Origin: Methanosarcinales archaeon
GTDB lineage: Archaea > Halobacteriota > Methanosarcinia > Methanosarcinales > Methanogasteraceae
Assembly: GCA_030606635.1 (NCBI GenBank)
Contig: JAUWGA010000049.1
Coordinates: 1-10,559 of the forward strand
Direction of reading: 5' to 3'
DNA length: 10,559 nt
Part shown: positions 6,796-10,559 of the stretch, piece by piece
Layout: the number at the start of each line of letters is the position of its first letter
Numbering within the stretch: the first letter of the stretch is position 1
The notes under the pieces: model-generated
What the model was told of the DNA's origin: nothing
The model's input: only the letters and a program-made list of their open reading frames with translations
The model's database searches: none
Made by a program: the position numbers and the translations under genes

Positions 6796-6975
6796 ATGGT
6801 GATTATCGGCGCTGTCGGGATCGCCATCGATGCTGCGCTCTATTACGAGATGCACGATGTCGTTGATGGGACGATTAACATCATATTTATAGAGGCATGC
6901 GAGGCGCGTAAACTCGTTTCCGGTGCTGGTGTCGGTGCAGAGGGGTTTTGGGGTTCAGGCAATCGCGGCGGTTAA
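6796..6975 (+). CDS. Doubtful small open reading frame, unknown
   Basis: The only plus-strand frame of note in the 336 bases between secE and the large exported-protein gene. ATG 6796 gives 59 residues (MVIIGAVGIAIDAALYYEMH..., ending GFWGSGNRGG) with a hydrophobic start and Gly-rich tail. I do not recognise it. No ribosome binding site precedes it, although a TATA-like box lies about 90 bases upstream. The base composition is coding-like, so it could be a remnant of a longer gene, or chance. Apart from this, the hairpins and two TATA-like boxes, I see nothing in 6692-7027. Confidence 0.22.
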   Translation: MVIIGAVGIAIDAALYYEMHDVVDGTINIIFIEACEARKLVSGAGVGAEGFWGSGNRGG

Positions 6976-6985
6976 GTTTTTATAG
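6974..6985 (+). promoter_or_regulatory. Possible TATA box for the exported beta-helix/glycosidase gene
   Basis: AGTTTTTATAGT resembles an archaeal TATA box. Transcription would start near 7005, allowing AGGGATGTGAT (7013-7023) to serve as ribosome binding site for the GTG at 7028. This makes 7028 a better start than the TTG/GTG at 6998/7001. Confidence 0.5.
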
Positions 6986-7161
6986 TAAGGGGTTGGTTTG
7001 GTGAATAACACCAGGGATGTGATTCTTGTGAACAGACGTAACCAAAGCGATGAATTCCGAACTGTTTTGCCAGCGAAGATGTGTGTGCGTGTGCTTGTGA
7101 TCCTGATGCTCGCAGCCGCCGCGGTGCTCGTGGTGGGCGCAGGCGTGGGCGCGGAGGCGGC

Positions 7162-7815
7162 GGGTGTGGGACTGGTGCGGAGTTACATGTGAATCCGGGC
7201 GAGTCGATTCAGGATGCAATAAATGCATCCTGTCCGAGGGATACGATTTACGTGCATGCGGGGACGTATGATGAGAATGTGGATGTGGACAAGCAGATTA
7301 CGCTGATCGGTGATGGTGCTGATGTGTTGACGGTGCGGGGGGTGGATGTGGGGGATCATGTGTTCGAGGTTACCGCAGATTATGTGGATATATCAGGGTT
7401 TACGGTTACGGGAGCGACTGGTTACGGGGAGGCTGGGATTTATCTTTACAATGCAGATCACTGCAACATCTCTGATAACACTGTATCGAAGAACTACTGG
7501 TACGGCATCCACCTATCTTCTTCGAGCAACAACACGCTGACGAGCAACACCGTATCGAACAACGACTACGGCATCGGCATGTATTCTTCGAGCAACATCG
7601 TCTATCACAACACGCTCATCACCAACACCAACTACAACGCATACGACACCGGCACCAACCAGTGGGACTCTAGATCCGTTGGCAACTACTACTCCGACTA
7701 CACCGGCACCGACTCCAACCGTGACGGCATCGGCGACGTCCAATATGACATCCCCGGCAGCACCAGCATCGACAGATACCCGCTCACAGGCATCCGCGGC
7801 TTCCCCCTGAAATAA
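7162..7815 (+). CDS. NosD-like right-handed parallel beta-helix segment
   Basis: This frame encodes about 217 residues beginning GTGAELHVNPGESIQDAINA, the standard opening of exported NosD/CASH-type beta-helix proteins, followed by GDTIYVHAGTY-like DTIYVHAGTYDENVDV and ITLIGDGADVLTV. Coils rich in Asn and Ser follow (NISDNTVSKNYWYGIHL, NTLTSNTVSNNDYGI, NIVYHNTLI), each about 22-23 residues, the periodicity of one helix turn. It closes with VGNYYSDYTGTDSNRDGIGDV and DRYPL, the usual NosD-repeat end. Such domains bind or process polysaccharides, or act as surface scaffolds. It has no signal peptide of its own; that lies in another frame just upstream. The stop at 7813-7815 follows a C5 run, and adding one C reads on directly into the glycosidase. 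The second half is notably rich in C (AAC, ACC codons) relative to neighbours. Confidence 0.8.
   Translation, partial: GCGTGAELHVNPGESIQDAINASCPRDTIYVHAGTYDENVDVDKQITLIGDGADVLTVRGVDVGDHVFEVTADYVDISGFTVTGATGYGEAGIYLYNADHCNISDNTVSKNYWYGIHLSSSSNNTLTSNTVSNNDYGIGMYSSSNIVYHNTLITNTNYNAYDTGTNQWDSRSVGNYYSDYTGTDSNRDGIGDVQYDIPGSTSIDRYPLTGIRGFPLK
7477..7596 (+). repeat. Two tandem beta-helix coil repeats visible in DNA
   Basis: The unit starting AACACTGTATCGAA at 7477 and the unit starting AACACCGTATCGAA at 7546 are offset by 69 bases. Both run through TACGGCATC and end in TCTTCGAGCAAC (at 7530 and 7596). The second is one codon shorter. They encode successive coils of the beta-helix and show internal duplication. 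Confidence 0.7.
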
Positions 7816-10115
7816 CCCGCTCCCGGCTCGGCATCAACACCCACTGGTATAAATGGGCAGAGGACTTCCCCGCATACAAAGAGAAGATTAAAAACTTTGG
7901 AATCATCCGTGATGGTGCATGGTGGTATGATCTTGAAACCAGCGATCTGACCGGATCAGAATGGGATCACGCAAACTGGGACTACCCTTACAACATGGAG
8001 ACGTTCTGCGGCAGGAAGATGACATACCAGTCAGGATATGACAATCTGGTTAAACTATATCAGGACGAGGACTCTCCTGAATTATTAATGGTGTTAAATC
8101 AGGATAATAATAACATATCATCGTCCGATGCGATAACCGCCGACCAGTACTCTGATTATGTGTACCACATAGTTGAGCGGTACGATGGGGATGGGGTAAA
8201 CGACATGCCCGGACTGATAAGACCGGTCAGGTATTTCGAGGTGGGTAACGAGGTAGATTACGGTAATAAAACCGCAAACCCAAATCACGATCACATCCCT
8301 CCGAAAGATTACGTTGAGAAGAGACTCATTCCTGCTTACAACGCAGCAAAATCCGCAAACAAAGACGCAGTGGTCTTATGTGCCGGTCTTGGCATGGGAA
8401 GCGATCTCTATGGCAATGATGGACAAGAATTCAACACTATGTACTTTGATGCAATGTACGACAACATAACAAAAAATGGTGGCAACAATAATAATAATTT
8501 TTATATGGACAAAGTAGCCATCCATTATTACGCAAAACCAAATGCAGAATTTGACGAGAATATCAAAAAAGTCGAAGATGTGATCCAAAAGTACGAAAAT
8601 AGAGATAAGCCAATCTGGATCACTGAGTTTTTCCCGCTCAATGAAACAGGTCAGTACGATTCTACGACTGGTGCTTTTGCCAGACTGTTGACACTGATGT
8701 TTGCAAACAAAATCGAGATGCCCATAATCTACAGTCTCAAAGGCGAGCACGATGTCACATGTGTTGGTGATGAAGAGACGATCACACCAAGAGAGTCGAT
8801 TCAGGTGATCGATACTGTTGTGAGCACATTACATGGCACAACCCCCTCAGAAACAGAAAACGAGGACATATCCGTAGAACCCGGAAAAACGATCTACAAA
8901 AGAGTCTTCAATAATTCAGGAAAGAAAGTAACGGTGCTGTGGTATATCGATGATGCTGATTCCGGTGCGGTCACCAACTACGACTACACAGCATCCCCCG
9001 AATCGTCGCAAACATTCACAGTAGACGCTCTCGGAACCGCCAACTTCTCAACAGACCCAAGCCCGATACATCTGAAAATCGGATCAAACCCCACCTACGT
9101 GGTTGAAACTGATCCCCCGATCGATCTCGATCTATACTTCAACAAAACCACAACTGCAGGAGTCGCAACAGAGAGAGCCACCAGTTTCAGAGTGGGGGAT
9201 ACCCTGTACGGCAGACTAAAAACCACCACCATTACCAGTCATGCCGTAAAGACATACATCACAATGACCCTGCCAGATGGAACCTGCAGGTACGCGCATT
9301 ACGACAAACCAGACTTCGTCCCAGGAATCGATAAATTGCTATTCTCAGACACAAAAATCCAGCTTTACAACGGTGTCTGGAACGCAACCACAAATGACTG
9401 GTTGTGGAACATCTACGAGTTCACTGGAGGTGATTCAGGAACATACCGGTGGAACTGCTGGTACGAGGATGCTGAGACCGGCGAGATACTGGGTGGAGAC
9501 TCCACCGAATACACATTCTTGGAAACGCCATCCGGTACACCAGTCGATTCTTCCACAGGCAGAGGTGAGGTCTATCTCGACAGCAGCGCGGGCACAATTG
9601 AAGATCTCGCTGCAATCTCACCTGATGATATGCCAGAAGTACCTGAGAGTCTGAATCCGGTCTACGGATTCTTCAGTTTCGAGATCACAGGTGTCTCCAG
9701 TGGAGAGAGCGTCAACATTCCGCTGGCGTTCCCTGAAAACGTGCCAGCAGGTACGGAATACTGGAAGTATGGGCCGACACCGGAGGACTCCACGCCTCAC
9801 TGGTATCAGATTCCGGTCAGTGATGATGACGGGGATCGAATCATCGTCATAACGCTAACCGATGGCGGTATCGGCGATGACGACCGTGTAGCAAACGGCG
9901 TGATCGTGGATGGCGGCGGTCCGAGCCTGCCCCTGAGCAAGAAAGGCGACCTCAACGGCGACGGCATCCTCACCCCCGCGGACGCCGCGATCGCGCTCCG
10001 GATCGCAGCCATCGGCGGCTGGGACGCGGATGCTGATGTCAGCGGCGACGGACGCGTCACATCCCTCGACTCTCTCATGATCTTGCAGGCGGCGGCTGAT
10101 GCAATAGATTTATGA
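7803..10115 (+). CDS. Clan GH-A-like glycoside hydrolase with choice-of-anchor U-like module and C-terminal dockerin
   Basis: The frame is open from 7749, and recognisable coding starts upstream of the first ATG (7995) with RLGINTHWYKWAEDF and IIRDGAWWYD. So 7995 is not the true start and the segment continues the beta-helix gene. The catalytic (beta/alpha)8-like domain shows YFEVGNEVDYG (candidate acid/base Glu, codon 8250-8252), VAIHYYAK (His, 8523-8525) and KPIWITEFF (candidate nucleophile Glu, 8625-8627), as in GH5/GH39-like clan A enzymes; substrate unknown. A beta-sandwich region follows (about 9060-9560). Then comes a module with NPVYGFFSFEITG, EYWKYGPTP, HWYQIP and GDDDRVANGVIVD (9564-9923) resembling choice-of-anchor U, and a type I-like dockerin (9948-10112) with two F-hand calcium loops, DLNGDGILTPADA and DVSGDGRVTSLDS. 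No transmembrane tail follows, so attachment would be through a cohesin. Confidence 0.82.
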   Translation, partial: PPEITRSRLGINTHWYKWAEDFPAYKEKIKNFGIIRDGAWWYDLETSDLTGSEWDHANWDYPYNMETFCGRKMTYQSGYDNLVKLYQDEDSPELLMVLNQDNNNISSSDAITADQYSDYVYHIVERYDGDGVNDMPGLIRPVRYFEVGNEVDYGNKTANPNHDHIPPKDYVEKRLIPAYNAAKSANKDAVVLCAGLGMGSDLYGNDGQEFNTMYFDAMYDNITKNGGNNNNNFYMDKVAIHYYAKPNAEFDENIKKVEDVIQKYENRDKPIWITEFFPLNETGQYDSTTGAFARLLTLMFANKIEMPIIYSLKGEHDVTCVGDEETITPRESIQVIDTVVSTLHGTTPSETENEDISVEPGKTIYKRVFNNSGKKVTVLWYIDDADSGAVTNYDYTASPESSQTFTVDALGTANFSTDPSPIHLKIGSNPTYVVETDPPIDLDLYFNKTTTAGVATERATSFRVGDTLYGRLKTTTITSHAVKTYITMTLPDGTCRYAHYDKPDFVPGIDKLLFSDTKIQLYNGVWNATTNDWLWNIYEFTGGDSGTYRWNCWYEDAETGEILGGDSTEYTFLETPSGTPVDSSTGRGEVYLDSSAGTIEDLAAISPDDMPEVPESLNPVYGFFSFEITGVSSGESVNIPLAFPENVPAGTEYWKYGPTPEDSTPHWYQIPVSDDDGDRIIVITLTDGGIGDDDRVANGVIVDGGGPSLPLSKKGDLNGDGILTPADAAIALRIAAIGGWDADADVSGDGRVTSLDSLMILQAAADAIDL

Positions 10116-10139
10116 ACCTCACATCATAGAAACATCCGT

Positions 10140-10358
10140 ATGATGAACGCTTATGAATTTCAAGCAGCGGTGACGCCAGATCACAAATTAAGCATTCCTG
10201 ACGCATTATTCGGAAAATTTGAGGCGCACAAAACAATTCGAGTGATCGTTCTGATAGACGAATCAGCGGATGAAGAACAAGCATGGGCACACCTGACTGC
10301 CGAACAGTTCTTCGCCGGATATGATGATTCTGATGCCGTTTATGATCAATTGGAATAA
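10140..10358 (+). CDS. Antitoxin of a PemK/MazF-type toxin-antitoxin pair
   Basis: A 72-residue protein (second ATG at 10143) with NAYEFQAAVTPDHKLSIPDAL at the start, IRVIVLID in the middle, and an acidic tail with AWAHLTAEQFFAGYDDSDAVYD. This matches a family of small proteins in archaea and cyanobacteria that regularly precede a PemK/MazF ribonuclease gene and act as its antitoxin. The N-terminal part resembles an AbrB-like DNA-binding strand pair and the acidic C-terminus would wrap the toxin (inference). An AT-rich stretch, GATTTATG (about 10107-10114), overlapping the dockerin gene's end, could be a TATA box about 30 bases upstream, making the mRNA near-leaderless. The downstream toxin frame begins 3 bases later but is cut short, leaving this antitoxin apparently alone. 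Confidence 0.72.
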   Translation: MMNAYEFQAAVTPDHKLSIPDALFGKFEAHKTIRVIVLIDESADEEQAWAHLTAEQFFAGYDDSDAVYDQLE

Positions 10359-10361
10359 GAC

Positions 10362-10436
10362 ATGCGTAATTATCAGATTGGTGAAATCATCCTGCTCGCA
10401 TTCCCTTATACAGATCAACCATCGGTCATCGGTTAA
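10362..10436 (+). pseudogene. Truncated PemK/MazF-family toxin, N-terminal stub
   Basis: ATG 10362, 3 bases after the antitoxin stop, opens a frame of only 24 residues, MRNYQIGEIILLAFPYTDQP..., ending at TAA 10434-10436. The pattern Y-x-x-G-[ED]-I-[IV]-L-[LV]-x-F-P-[YF]-T-D is the N-terminal strand of PemK/MazF endoribonucleases, which normally continue with a KRRPALVL-like strand to about 110 residues. None of that appears in any frame of the following 120 bases, so most of the toxin is gone. The ribonuclease would be inactive. Position and spacing directly after its antitoxin strengthen the identification. Confidence 0.6.
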
Positions 10437-10485
10437 GCCACTTGTTGACCTACTCATTATTTTTGTGAAATAATACCATCCAAGC

Positions 10486-10495
10486 ATTTATATTT
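10486..10495 (+). promoter_or_regulatory. TATA box of the gene at the right edge
   Basis: TTTATATTTA in an AT-rich stretch (10451-10500) is a good archaeal TATA match. A start near 10516 would leave a short leader containing the ribosome binding site GAGGGGA (about 10528-10534) before ATG 10540. Confidence 0.55.
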
Positions 10496-10539
10496 ACACA
10501 TCCCCAATCACTTGTAATCTGATATCTGAGGGGATATAG

Positions 10540-10559
10540 ATGATAAGCGACAAATGTAT
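10540..10559 (+). CDS. Start of an unidentified gene (partial)
   Basis: ATG 10540 is preceded by GAGGGGA with 5-6 base spacing and by a TATA-like box about 50 bases upstream, so it looks like a real start. Only six codons (MISDKC) are visible; no function can be given. Confidence 0.5.

Larger units (their letters stand above)
7028..10115 (+). pseudogene. Exported beta-helix/glycosidase/dockerin protein, interrupted by two single-base frame breaks
   Basis: Three consecutive frames join into one plausible protein of about 1,029 residues if one base is added at each of two places. Segment 1 (7028-about 7165, frame 2) encodes NRRNQSDEFRTVLPAK followed by a classic signal peptide with hydrophobic core VRVLVILMLAAAAVLVVGA ending at GAEAA. 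Segment 2 (to 7815, frame 1) is a NosD-like beta-helix. Segment 3 (to 10115, frame 3) is a glycosidase with sandwich, choice-of-anchor U-like module and dockerin. The breaks lie beside G-runs (7158-7171) and a C5 run (7803-7807), and both need one extra base. This may be real decay, assembly error in homopolymers, or less likely programmed frameshifting. The 5' frame ends at a TGA at 7193-7195. ATG 7079 is another possible start, giving a signal peptide without the N-terminal extension. Confidence 0.75.

Noticed and set aside
6980..7228. A minus-strand frame of 82 codons rich in His
   Set aside because: Antisense to the signal peptide region; its His-richness simply mirrors the GTG-rich plus strand.
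7477..7596. CRISPR-like direct repeats
   Set aside because: The two repeats are in-frame coils of the beta-helix with diverging sequence, no constant repeat and no spacers.
8376..8750. A 124-codon minus-strand frame inside the glycosidase
   Set aside because: Antisense to the catalytic domain with both active-site motifs; no independent support.

Overview
The window looks like a piece of a euryarchaeal genome. The supporting marks are a type II (archaeal) glyceraldehyde-3-phosphate dehydrogenase, an archaeal-type tryptophanyl-tRNA synthetase, an FtsZ followed directly by a single-helix SecE/Sss1, a CooT-like small nickel protein, AT-rich TATA-like boxes about 25-30 bases ahead of starts, and GGTGAT-type ribosome binding sites. 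The secreted protein on the right ends in a choice-of-anchor U-like module and a dockerin of a style I associate with anaerobic methane/alkane-oxidising archaea (ANME-1 / Methanophagales / Syntrophoarchaeia). That lineage call is inference from memory of the module style, not from a search.

Layout. Positions 1-1365, minus strand: a DJ-1/PfpI-family gene followed by trpS, whose 3' end lies outside the window. Positions 1596-4152, plus strand: a compact run of cooT-like, gap and trkA genes with 2-5 base gaps, apparently starting from a near-leaderless promoter. Positions about 4153-5344: a solo TnpB-type transposon (IS200/IS605 group, no tnpA) with intact catalytic residues and a structured right end that should encode the guide-RNA scaffold. 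Positions 5394-6691: ftsZ and secE, 2 bases apart. The nusG/spt5 gene that usually follows secE in archaea is not there.

Positions 6692-7027 hold a TATA-like box, two mutually exclusive hairpins and a doubtful 59-residue reading frame. Positions 7028-10115 are best read as one large exported protein (signal peptide, NosD-like beta-helix, clan GH-A-like glycosidase, beta-sandwich region, choice-of-anchor U-like module, dockerin). It is broken by two single-base frame breaks, both next to G or C runs and both repaired by adding one base. Positions 10140-10436: an antitoxin gene followed by only the first 24 codons of a PemK/MazF-like toxin. At the right edge a new gene begins with its own promoter and ribosome binding site.

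The left two thirds is housekeeping (translation, central carbon metabolism, potassium uptake control, division, secretion) with one mobile insertion. The right third is accessory: a surface/extracellular carbohydrate-active protein and a decayed toxin-antitoxin pair. The most interesting signals are the twice-frameshifted beta-helix/glycosidase/dockerin gene, the apparently functional TnpB with guide-RNA end lodged between trkA and ftsZ, the hairpin switch-like leader after secE, and the toxin stub. I did not find a clearly new defence or metabolic system.
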